Below, one piece after another: positions 36,283-44,164 of a stretch of 64,000 nucleotides of DNA (its first letter is position 1; each line of letters opens with the position of its first letter). Source of the stretch: Flavobacterium sp. (GTDB lineage Bacteria > Bacteroidota > Bacteroidia > Flavobacteriales > Flavobacteriaceae); contig JAGYJR010000006.1 in assembly GCA_018401995.1 (NCBI GenBank), positions 1-64,000 of the forward strand, given 5' to 3'. The notes beneath the pieces were generated by a model, which did no database searches, had not been told where the DNA came from, and worked only from the letters and a program-made list of their open reading frames with translations. Both the position numbers and the translations under genes were made by a program.

Positions 36283-36385
36283 TGTGTTAAGTGTGTTGTT
36301 GGCACAAAGATAGTTTTTAGTTTAAAAGTTTAAAAATTTAAGTCTCGAAACTTCGGGATAAAAGTTGGGCTGCTAGTGTAAAAAG

Positions 36386-36414
36386 CAAAACCTCCAATAT
36401 TATTGGAGGTTTTA
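36386..36414 (-). terminator. Terminator of the phytase operon
   Basis: AAAACCTCCAATA and TATTGGAGGTTTT pair perfectly around a single base. T runs on both sides make it usable in both directions; it sits 20 nt beyond the phytase stop. Confidence 0.8.
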
Positions 36415-36433
36415 TTCTAAATATTCATCTAAA

Positions 36434-37483
36434 TTAGTCTTTCTGCTTGTCTATTTCTTTTTGGATTAAGTTCCAATCATAATAATGAAAGGTCATTCCA
36501 TTGCTCATAGCAACTAACATTCCTTTTGAAAAATCTTTATTAAGATTTATAGATGTAGCATCGGCTCCATCGCATTCAATTGTAGATACTGGTATTTCTG
36601 CAATTTTTATATGTTTGTTTTTTTGGTTTGAATTTTCTTCTCTAGTATATACAACAAACGTATTGGCTTGTTGGTTGGAAACTAAAATATATCCAGTAGA
36701 TTCAGTTTTTTTATAAATAGCTATTCCCTCGTTGTCGGATTTGAAATCATTTTGTCCAAAAATTGCTATTTCATTATTGTCATTCTTTGAAGGGTCAGCA
36801 AAATACTTACGAATTCCTGTTTGTTCGTCTGAATAATAAACAAATCCTAATTCATTATCTACAGCTATTGCTTCTATTTCTTTTTTACCACTATAATATC
36901 CAAACTTCCTAATGATTTTTGCTTGTACCACTCCGTTTTTAGATTCCAATTGGTATTGCCATAAATAACTTCCAGATGGGCCATTTTTTCTTCCTACTAT
37001 TGCAAATATTTCACCATCAGAAGGTCTAGTAAAAAGGGCAATTCCCATAGGGTTTCTTTCTGTTTCTCCTTCAAATACTTCAATTCCACCATTGTCAATT
37101 GGTTCTAAGTTTGGTAAAGAAAATATCCTGATTTTATTTGTTTCTCTTTCCGTAGTTACAGCAATATCAAGAGTTGTGTTGCCTACTTTTAATTTATAAG
37201 CGACATCTACATTGTTTGGTCTTTTTAATGGAATTGATTTCTTTATGATTTTACCGTTTAAATCATACAAATAAAGACCACCGTTAGAATCTTTGTCAGT
37301 TCCAATAATTAAACTATTTGAAGCATTAGTTGGATGAATCCAAATAGCGGGATCATCAGTATCGTGCGGTGTTTTTTCAGTAATTATTTTTGGTAGTAAG
37401 GCATTTTTAGCTATTGGTGCTAATTTATCTTTACAGCTAACTAAAATAACTATTGAAAACAGAACTACTTTTAATTTATTCAT
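36434..37483 (-). CDS. Beta-propeller phytase lipoprotein
   Basis: 349 residues with a lipoprotein signal peptide (lipobox ILVSC, Cys17). The rest matches the beta-propeller phytase family: DTDDPAIWIHP near the start, GLYLYDLNGK, RPNNVDVAY, EIEAIAVDNELGFVYYSDEQ and DNEGIAIYK, whose acidic residues bind Ca2+ and phytate. It should release phosphate from inositol hexakisphosphate at the cell surface. Its start overlaps the stop of the phosphoesterase gene by 1 bp, so the two are coupled. Confidence 0.9.
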   Translation of the reverse strand: MNKLKVVLFSIVILVSCKDKLAPIAKNALLPKIITEKTPHDTDDPAIWIHPTNASNSLIIGTDKDSNGGLYLYDLNGKIIKKSIPLKRPNNVDVAYKLKVGNTTLDIAVTTERETNKIRIFSLPNLEPIDNGGIEVFEGETERNPMGIALFTRPSDGEIFAIVGRKNGPSGSYLWQYQLESKNGVVQAKIIRKFGYYSGKKEIEAIAVDNELGFVYYSDEQTGIRKYFADPSKNDNNEIAIFGQNDFKSDNEGIAIYKKTESTGYILVSNQQANTFVVYTREENSNQKNKHIKIAEIPVSTIECDGADATSINLNKDFSKGMLVAMSNGMTFHYYDWNLIQKEIDKQKD

Positions 37484-38430
37484 TATTTTTTATTAATTTC
37501 ATGTGCGTATAAAACAGTTCCTGATTCATTAATCAGATGAACTAACATTTTTTCTGTGTTTACAGAAAAAGTCATAAATCCTGGAATTGAAATGGCATAA
37601 ATTGTACCTTCTCTGTTCCCTGTTGGTCTAACTTCACTTCCAGCTCCTGATAGAAATTGAGTAGTGTAACAATTTTTCGATTTTATGATTTGCAAATCGT
37701 GTTCATGTCCACACAAATAGGCGTCTACTTTAAATTCATTAAATATCGGTGTTAACAAGTTTTCTATGTCTTTAGTATCTTGACTTTTAAGTCTTTTTCC
37801 ACCTGAATACATAGGATGATGTCCTACAACTATCTTCCATGTTATAGCTTCGTCTTTTTTACTTAAAGTTTCTATAAGCCATTTCTTTTGGGCTATAGTG
37901 TCTTGTTTTTTTACGTTTTGTCCTTTTTCGTCATTATTTTCATAATAACTCTTTATAAAAGGATTTGTATCAATAAAAATTAACTGTAGTTTTTTCCCTC
38001 CTTTTAATTCAATTATTTGTTCAAAATATTGACTCGGCATGTGCCATCTTCTACTAACATTAGAATAGTCAATTTGCGCTTGTATATTTCCTGAATAATC
38101 ATGATTTCCTAATCCTAAATACCAATCACATTGCAAATCAAAATGATGATATACATTCTCAAATGATTTTTCAAAATGCGGATCTTGAGTGCTTTGGACT
38201 CCGTATGGATAAAAATTATCTCCAACTGAAACTACAAAATCTAAATCTATTTCAATAGCGGTTTTAGCCATTTGGTTTGCAACTTCTTTTTGGTTGTATT
38301 CTCCAAACCTTCCAAAATCTCCTAAGACAATAAAGTTTTCACTGTCCTTTAGTGTTTTTTGAGAGTTTTTTTGTGCATTTGTAATTTGTATGTTTAGTAA
38401 TAGTACAAATAGGTATATGAAATGTTTCAT
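37483..38430 (-). CDS. Secreted metallophosphoesterase (purple-acid-phosphatase-like)
   Basis: 315 residues with a signal peptide (about 1-19, ending ITNAQ). Calcineurin-type metal motifs appear in order: GDFG, GDNFYPYG, GNHDYSG, GHHPMYSG and GHEHDLQ. This resembles the tartrate-resistant acid phosphatase branch. It should hydrolyse phosphomonoesters outside the inner membrane, complementing the phytase encoded next. A hairpin separates it from the TonB receptor gene. Confidence 0.9.
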   Translation of the reverse strand: MKHFIYLFVLLLNIQITNAQKNSQKTLKDSENFIVLGDFGRFGEYNQKEVANQMAKTAIEIDLDFVVSVGDNFYPYGVQSTQDPHFEKSFENVYHHFDLQCDWYLGLGNHDYSGNIQAQIDYSNVSRRWHMPSQYFEQIIELKGGKKLQLIFIDTNPFIKSYYENNDEKGQNVKKQDTIAQKKWLIETLSKKDEAITWKIVVGHHPMYSGGKRLKSQDTKDIENLLTPIFNEFKVDAYLCGHEHDLQIIKSKNCYTTQFLSGAGSEVRPTGNREGTIYAISIPGFMTFSVNTEKMLVHLINESGTVLYAHEINKK

Positions 38431-38458
38431 GATTGAAAATTATTTTTTATATAAATAT

Positions 38459-38490
38459 AAATTCGACAAACTTTTAAGCTTGTCGAATTT
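38459..38490 (-). terminator. Intra-operon hairpin between TonB receptor and phosphoesterase genes
   Basis: AATTCGACAA pairs exactly with TTGTCGAATT over a loop of about 10 nt, followed on the minus strand by an AT-rich stretch with only a short T run. It may act as an attenuator or a 3'-end stabiliser for the receptor message. Confidence 0.55.
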
Positions 38491-38509
38491 ATTAAAAATT
38501 AGTTATAAA

Positions 38510-41341
38510 TTAAAAATCAAAATTTAATCCAAGATTAAAGCGAGCTTGATAATACTCCATTTGCATTGTTCTTGCCGCAACCCCTTGATAATAGCGTAAA
38601 GGTTGGTTTGTTAAATTATTTGCTTCGGCAAACACTCTTAATTTAGAGGTGAATTTATAGGATGCATTTGCGTCTATAAAAGTTTGTTTGTCATAAAATC
38701 TATCATCAAAAGAATCACCACCAAGTTCATCTAAATAGTCTGCAGCATAATTTAATGAAATACGAGCAGAGAATTTTTTATTTTCCCACGAAAGCGAACT
38801 GTTAAACATGTGAGGAGCTGTTCCTGGTAAAGTTACATCTTTTCTTTCTTCTCCATCTGCATTTGTAATTCCTTTTGCTTCAGAATCTGTAAAAGTATAA
38901 TTTAAGTATACACCTAATCCTTTAAAGAATTTTCCAGGTATAAAATCTAGTTGTCTTTGCACCGCAACTTCAAATCCATATACACTAACATTTTCTCCAT
39001 TTCGTTCTTGTGTTAAAGACCAGTTACCTGGATTCACTGCAGGTATTGGATTCACTAAGTTAGGGAAATCTTGACTAAACTTTGCATTTGTATATTGATT
39101 GTCACGGTAAGTGTAAATGAAGTCATTCAATTTTTTATAAAACACACCACCAGATAATAAGCCAACTGATTTGTAATATTTTTCTAACATTAAATCAAAA
39201 TTGTATGCATAAGTAGCTTTTAAGTTTGGATTACCAGCTTCAATTGCAGAATCATCATCAGGAATAACACTTAAGAATGGAGATAAGGCATAGTAATTTG
39301 GTCTTGCTATAGATGTGGTAAATGCAGCTCTATAAACCCAATCTTTTTCACTATTGTATTTAAATGCAATACTTGGTAAAACATTAGTATAAGAGTTCGT
39401 GTTATTTATTTCTCCTACCAAGTCTTCTTCATCTTCAATATAATTAGCTGTGTAATCAATAAAAGTATTTTCTAATCTTAAACCTGCAATCATAGAAAGT
39501 TTATCATTAAAATCCTGATCAAATCTAACATATCCAGCATATATATTTTCTTTTGCTTTGTAATTTAATGCTAAATATTCAGATGGAATATCCTCTTTAT
39601 TAAAAAGTGCTGCGTTATTAAAATCTAAGTTACCTAAAAAAGAATTACTTGCGAAAGTTCCTGGTACATATTGAGAACCTGCTTGCCAATTTTCTCCACC
39701 ATAAAACGAAGTCGGTAGCGTGTTCAATCTTCCAAAAGCTACAATTGGCTCATATTCGAAAAAATTATTATTTCTAAATTTATCTTTTATTCTTAATCTT
39801 GCTCCAAAGCGAATTCTACCTTTTTGATTTTCAATAATTGAAAAAGGAACTCTAAAATTAATTTTTGCTCCCAATTCACTTTCTTCAGTATAGTCATTAC
39901 TTTCAGATAAAGTTCTAAATCTAAAATCCTCAGGAGAATTATCTCCTATTCCAGTAATTAAAGGAAATCTTGGGTTATTTAAATTCATGTCTAAATCAAG
40001 ATCTCTATTTTGAAACTCAATATAGCGCTCATTTGGTCGATCTTCACTAGCTTGTGCATAGTTTATTGACCAATCCATATCTAATTTTGAACTAAGTAAA
40101 TGCTCACCTCCAATAGAGTAGTTTTGTACGATCTGTCTTTCTAATCGTGTGTTTTTATTTTTTTTATTATCAATACCTCCTTTGGTTTGTCTTCTTACGT
40201 CTCCTTCAAATCCAATAATCTCATCATTTGCATCATAAATAGGGTCTATACCTCTATATCTTGCACGATAACGATTCTCTCTATCATCTCTAAGATTATA
40301 CATTGCATTTAAGTAAATGCTATTGTTATTGTTAAATTTGTAATCTGTAGCAAAGGCAAATGAATTTCGGACCCTTTGTACATCATATTTTCTAATATCG
40401 TATTCTTCGATATAAACATTTTCAAAATCATCTTTAACCCAAACTGCTTCTACATTGTCTGAACCAAAAACATTATTAAAGTAAGAAGCACTAAAAACAA
40501 CTCCTAACTTGTTGTCTAAATATCGATTTCCGTATACAAAACCAGCAGTGTAATTTCCTTTTTCTCTTATAGGTCCGTATCCGCCAGCGAGTGTAGCGGA
40601 AATTCTTTCACCATTTGGCGTTGCTCTTGTTATTAAATTCACAGATCCTCCAATTGCATCTGCATCCATATCTGAAGTTAAAGTTTTATTTACTTCAATT
40701 GTTGAAATCATATCAGCTGGAATTAAATCCATTTGAACATTTCTATTATCTCCTTCGGCAGATGGAATTCTGTCTCCATTTAAAGTAACAGAGTTTAAGT
40801 TAGGAGCTAGACCTCTTATTATTATATTTCTTGCTTCACCTTGGTCATTCTGCATTGTGATACCTTGAACTCTCTTCAGTGCATCTCCAATATTTGCATC
40901 AGGAAAACGTCCTGTTTGGTCTGATGAAATAACGTTAGTTATGTTTTGATTGCTTTTTTGTTTGTTGAGAGCTTTTGCTTGCCCTCTTAAACGGTCTCCA
41001 ATAACTACTACAGTTTCAAGTTCATTAGTGGTTGTCGTTAACGCAAATGTGATATTTGTGTTTTTTCCTGCTTCAACTTTTACTTCTTGAGTTTGTTTTT
41101 CATAACCAATGTAAGTAATTTCAACTTGGTAGTTGCCTTCAGGGATGTTTAAAAATTCAAATTCACCATTTTGATTAGAGTAAGTGTATTTGTTTCCACC
41201 TTCTAATCTAATTGTGGCTCCAGGAAGAGAAAAGTTTGTTTCTGAATCAGTAATTTTTCCTGATATAATACCCGTTGTCTTTTGAGCATTTGCGAACAAG
41301 TTAAAGGTTAATATAACAATTAACAATAAAAAATTTTTCAT
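38510..41341 (-). CDS. TonB-dependent receptor (probable organophosphate/phytate uptake)
   Basis: 943 residues with a signal peptide (about 1-19). A carboxypeptidase-regulatory-like domain follows (about 22-110, GKITDSETNFSLPGATI), then the plug (ISSDQTGRFPDANIGDALKRV, about 138 on) and a 22-strand-type barrel ending RFNLGLNFDF. It imports a ligand across the outer membrane with TonB energy. The two genes downstream encode a phosphoesterase and a phytase, so the ligand may be a phosphorylated organic such as an inositol phosphate; this is inference from context. No SusD-like partner is adjacent. Confidence 0.88.
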   Translation of the reverse strand: MKNFLLLIVILTFNLFANAQKTTGIISGKITDSETNFSLPGATIRLEGGNKYTYSNQNGEFEFLNIPEGNYQVEITYIGYEKQTQEVKVEAGKNTNITFALTTTTNELETVVVIGDRLRGQAKALNKQKSNQNITNVISSDQTGRFPDANIGDALKRVQGITMQNDQGEARNIIIRGLAPNLNSVTLNGDRIPSAEGDNRNVQMDLIPADMISTIEVNKTLTSDMDADAIGGSVNLITRATPNGERISATLAGGYGPIREKGNYTAGFVYGNRYLDNKLGVVFSASYFNNVFGSDNVEAVWVKDDFENVYIEEYDIRKYDVQRVRNSFAFATDYKFNNNNSIYLNAMYNLRDDRENRYRARYRGIDPIYDANDEIIGFEGDVRRQTKGGIDNKKNKNTRLERQIVQNYSIGGEHLLSSKLDMDWSINYAQASEDRPNERYIEFQNRDLDLDMNLNNPRFPLITGIGDNSPEDFRFRTLSESNDYTEESELGAKINFRVPFSIIENQKGRIRFGARLRIKDKFRNNNFFEYEPIVAFGRLNTLPTSFYGGENWQAGSQYVPGTFASNSFLGNLDFNNAALFNKEDIPSEYLALNYKAKENIYAGYVRFDQDFNDKLSMIAGLRLENTFIDYTANYIEDEEDLVGEINNTNSYTNVLPSIAFKYNSEKDWVYRAAFTTSIARPNYYALSPFLSVIPDDDSAIEAGNPNLKATYAYNFDLMLEKYYKSVGLLSGGVFYKKLNDFIYTYRDNQYTNAKFSQDFPNLVNPIPAVNPGNWSLTQERNGENVSVYGFEVAVQRQLDFIPGKFFKGLGVYLNYTFTDSEAKGITNADGEERKDVTLPGTAPHMFNSSLSWENKKFSARISLNYAADYLDELGGDSFDDRFYDKQTFIDANASYKFTSKLRVFAEANNLTNQPLRYYQGVAARTMQMEYYQARFNLGLNFDF

Positions 41342-41468
41342 TTACTTTTGGATTTAGTTTTTTACACCGCAATATTAAGTGATTAACTTTTTTTACCTGT
41401 TAGCTGTAAATTATTAAATTTTGTATTTTATGTAATTGATTTATAATTAGTATTAGTGAAATGTTAAT

Positions 41469-41515
41469 AAAAAAGCATAAAACCCATGATAATATCAGAG
41501 GTTTTATGCTTTTTA
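41469..41515 (-). terminator. Terminator of rpoD
   Basis: AAAAAGCATAAAACC and GGTTTTATGCTTTTT form a 14-15-bp stem around a 16-nt loop, about 50 nt beyond the rpoD stop. Confidence 0.8.
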
Positions 41516-41563
41516 GTAATGTAATAAGTTCGTAAAATTAACAAACTCATGATGTTTTGGAAA

Positions 41564-42427
41564 TTATCCTAAATATGTTTTTAAAATTTTACTTCTAGAA
41601 GTATGTTTCAATCTACGAATAGCTTTTTCTTTAATCTGACGCACACGCTCACGAGTTAAATCGAAAGTTTCTCCAATTTCTTCCAAAGTCATTGGGTGTT
41701 GGTCACCTAAACCAAAATACAAACGAACCACATCAGCTTCTCTTGGAGTTAATGTTTCTAATGCTCTTTCAATTTCAGTTTGTAATGATTCGTGAATCAA
41801 TTCTCTATCTGGATTTGGAGATTCACCCGAACGTAAAACGTCGTATAAGTTAGAATCTTCACCTTCAACAAGTGGTGCATCCATTGATAAATGACGACCA
41901 GAATTTTTCATTGACTCTTTAACATCATTCACAGTCATGTCAAGTTCTTTTGCAATTTCTTCAGCAGAAGGTGCGCGCTCGCTAGATTGCTCTAATAACG
42001 CATACATTTTGTTGATTTTGTTGATAGAACCAATTTTGTTTAATGGTAAACGTACAATACGGGATTGCTCAGCTAAAGCTTGTAAAATCGACTGGCGAAT
42101 CCACCAAACGGCATATGAAATGAATTTAAAACCACGAGTTTCATCAAAACGTTGTGCTGCCTTAATTAAACCTAAGTTTCCTTCGTTAATTAAATCCGGT
42201 AATGTTAATCCTTGGTTTTGGTATTGTTTAGCTACCGATACTACGAAACGTAAGTTCGCTTTTGTTAGTTTTTCTAAAGCACGTTGGTCACCAGCTTTAA
42301 TGCGTTGTGCTAATTCTACTTCTTCATCAGCAGTAATTAGATCAACTTTTCCAATTTCTTGTAGGTATTTGTCTAAGGAAGCAGTTTCACGATTGGTTAC
42401 CTGCTTGGTGATTTTAAGCTGTCTCAT
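41564..42427 (-). CDS. rpoD: Primary sigma factor RpoD/SigA (Bacteroidetes type)
   Basis: 287 residues. Region 1.2 begins [16 protein letters not shown], region 2 holds [20 protein letters not shown] and [13 protein letters not shown], region 3 follows, and region 4 has [23 protein letters not shown]. It lacks region 1.1 and the long non-conserved insert of proteobacterial RpoD, which is the usual form in Bacteroidetes and fits the TAnnTTTG promoters seen here. Essential. The start is fixed by a strong Shine-Dalgarno sequence 9 nt upstream, unusual for this phylum. Confidence 0.96.
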   Translation of the reverse strand: MRQLKITKQVTNRETASLDKYLQEIGKVDLITADEEVELAQRIKAGDQRALEKLTKANLRFVVSVAKQYQNQGLTLPDLINEGNLGLIKAAQRFDETRGFKFISYAVWWIRQSILQALAEQSRIVRLPLNKIGSINKINKMYALLEQSSERAPSAEEIAKELDMTVNDVKESMKNSGRHLSMDAPLVEGEDSNLYDVLRSGESPNPDRELIHESLQTEIERALETLTPREADVVRLYFGLGDQHPMTLEEIGETFDLTRERVRQIKEKAIRRLKHTSRSKILKTYLG

Positions 42428-42436
42428 TAATTTTTT

Positions 42437-42442
42437 CTCCTT
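42437..42442 (-). promoter_or_regulatory. Canonical Shine-Dalgarno sequence of rpoD
   Basis: AAGGAG on the minus strand (AGTAAGGAGAAA in context), 9 nt before the rpoD ATG. Other starts in the window that I inspected lack such a sequence, as expected in Bacteroidetes. Confidence 0.7.
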
Positions 42443-42494
42443 ACTCTTTTAAAAGTTCTATTTGTTATACGTATGGTCTTTTAAAAAAGTTACA

Positions 42495-42556
42495 AAAGTT
42501 TGAAAAATATTTTCATAAAACTCAAAAACCCCAAATCAAATGAATGAAATGGGGTT
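42495..42556 (-). repeat. 62-bp direct repeat, copy 1 (contains terminator of the DUF1566 gene)
   Basis: Identical to 44078-44139 except for one base (C versus T in the ATATTTT tract). It includes a CCCC/GGGG hairpin with A/T flanks that serves as the minus-strand terminator of the lipoprotein gene, 19 nt beyond its stop. Confidence 0.9.
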
Positions 42557-42575
42557 GTTTTTTAATTATTAGGAG

Positions 42576-43856
42576 TTAAAAATAGCGTATTAGTCTAGTT
42601 TTAACTGTTTGATTGTTTTTTAAAATAGTATTTGCATTACCATTTTCGAAATTAATACATTTTGCATTTGAGATATTGTATTCGCTTGAACTCCAATAAT
42701 AAGCATCCTCAAAATTTCCGATATTTAAAGGTGATAAATTATTATATATAGTTTCAAGCTCATCAAAAGATGGAATAAACCAATCATTTTCTGAATTAAA
42801 GGTGTGATTTAAAGCTGTTTTAGCCGAAAGACTTCCATTATTTAAATCACTACAAATTGTAGGATTTAAATAATAATTTATTAAACTGTCGTGGTAATTG
42901 GTAATTCCAATTGTATTTTGATGGCCAGTTCCTATTTGGGTATATTGAGCAGCTAAGATTTCTGCGTTTACACAGCCCCATTCTTCTATGTTTAAATCAT
43001 TTTCAGCAACTTCAATGTATTGCCATCCATTTGAGAACTCACCTTTATCATATGCAATTATGCCTCCTCTTGGTCCGGTTTCCCCAATAGAGTACAATGT
43101 AGTATTAGAGCAATATTTTTCTAATCTTCTTGATAAATTAGATGTTTGAAGTACAAACAATTCATCCGTATGTGAAACAATTTTATAATTATGATTCCAA
43201 CTTTGAGCAACATTTGATATTCCTGAAAGATTTATATTTAGATGCAATTCGTCATTTACATATAGAAAAATCCATGTTCCATAGTAAGTGGTATTGTGAT
43301 GGTGTAAATATATTGTTCCTGTTATGTCTGCTGTAAAAACCGCACCTGCAAATTCATTATTTCCTCTCGAAATATATGGTATTTCCCAAACGCATGTACC
43401 TTGAGGATTTCCAAATGCTCCATTACAATAATTTATTATGTCTTCTCTTGAGCAGGATTTAAGTGCAATTAAAAGTTGTTGATCATTATTTATGCTGAAT
43501 ATACTGCCGTCTGGTAAAGTGGTTTGAATTGGATAACTTATTCCAATGTTTAAACTTGGATCTAAATTTTCCAAAAAATTGATGAACTGATTATCGCTCG
43601 ATATTATAGTGCTTCCTACTGATAAAAAGCTAGAATTGTACTTAAAGATTTTAATAGGATAAACAAAATCAATACAAACCGTATTGTAAACTGGTTCATC
43701 TCCACTATAAAGAATTGTTTTAATTAATTCGAATAGTTCACTATCTTTTGGGATAGAATGATCTACTAATTCTACAGGTTCTACGGATTCATCACAACTT
43801 GTTGTAAGTAGCACAACAAAAAATAAAATTTTAATTAAGGTTAGTTTTTTCTTCAT
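42576..43856 (-). CDS. DUF1566-containing lipoprotein
   Basis: 426 residues. The lipoprotein signal peptide has the lipobox LLTTSC. The first half is unassigned (contains GDEPVYNTVCIDFVYPI). The second half, from about 270, has the DUF1566/Lcl pattern: GETGPRGGIIAYDKG, WQYIEVAENDL, AKTALNH, WFIPSFDELETIYNN, YYWSSSEY and a terminal basic strand. DUF1566 is a C-type-lectin-like fold found in surface proteins, usually of unknown ligand. The gene separates rpoD from pnp and is bracketed by 62-bp direct repeats. Confidence 0.82.
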   Translation of the reverse strand: MKKKLTLIKILFFVVLLTTSCDESVEPVELVDHSIPKDSELFELIKTILYSGDEPVYNTVCIDFVYPIKIFKYNSSFLSVGSTIISSDNQFINFLENLDPSLNIGISYPIQTTLPDGSIFSINNDQQLLIALKSCSREDIINYCNGAFGNPQGTCVWEIPYISRGNNEFAGAVFTADITGTIYLHHHNTTYYGTWIFLYVNDELHLNINLSGISNVAQSWNHNYKIVSHTDELFVLQTSNLSRRLEKYCSNTTLYSIGETGPRGGIIAYDKGEFSNGWQYIEVAENDLNIEEWGCVNAEILAAQYTQIGTGHQNTIGITNYHDSLINYYLNPTICSDLNNGSLSAKTALNHTFNSENDWFIPSFDELETIYNNLSPLNIGNFEDAYYWSSSEYNISNAKCINFENGNANTILKNNQTVKTRLIRYF

Positions 43857-44077
43857 TTTTTTTGTGTTTGTTATTGGTTAGATTAGATAATTTAAAGTAC
43901 TTTCATTAATCGAAAAATTGCGTTGGTAAACCAAAACGGAGTAATAAAAAATACTTCCCAAAAATCATACCATTTCTGTTTTTGTGAAATTCACTATATT
44001 TTCAATTAATTATATCACTTTCTACTACTTTAACAATTTAACTCAATAGCGCTAATTTTTAAACGAAACACATTACT
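43857..44077. other. Leader of the DUF1566 gene with a short aromatic reading-frame remnant
   Basis: About 220 bp between the DUF1566 start and repeat copy 2. On the minus strand, 43892-43993 reads as about 33 codons rich in Trp, Phe and Tyr (KWYDFWEVFFITPFWF) ending at a stop, with no ATG start. It could be the C-terminal scrap of a membrane protein. Otherwise nothing is recognised. Confidence 0.35.
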
Positions 44078-44139
44078 AAAGTTTGAAAAATATTTTTATA
44101 AAACTCAAAAACCCCAAATCAAATGAATGAAATGGGGTT
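44078..44139 (-). repeat. 62-bp direct repeat, copy 2 (contains terminator of pnp)
   Basis: 61 of 62 bases match copy 1 at 42495-42556. It lies 25 nt beyond the pnp stop and provides the CCCC/GGGG terminator hairpin for pnp on the minus strand. Confidence 0.9.
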
Positions 44140-44164
44140 TTTTGTGAATTAATTCTATTACAAA

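Noticed and set aside
36302..36320. TGGCACAAAGATAGT as a second sigma-54-like site
   Set aside because: It is oriented away from rpe, faces the convergent side of the phytase operon and lacks a -12 element.
41937..42452. 171-codon plus-strand frame opposite rpoD
   Set aside because: Antisense to the conserved sigma regions; composition is that of a shadow frame.
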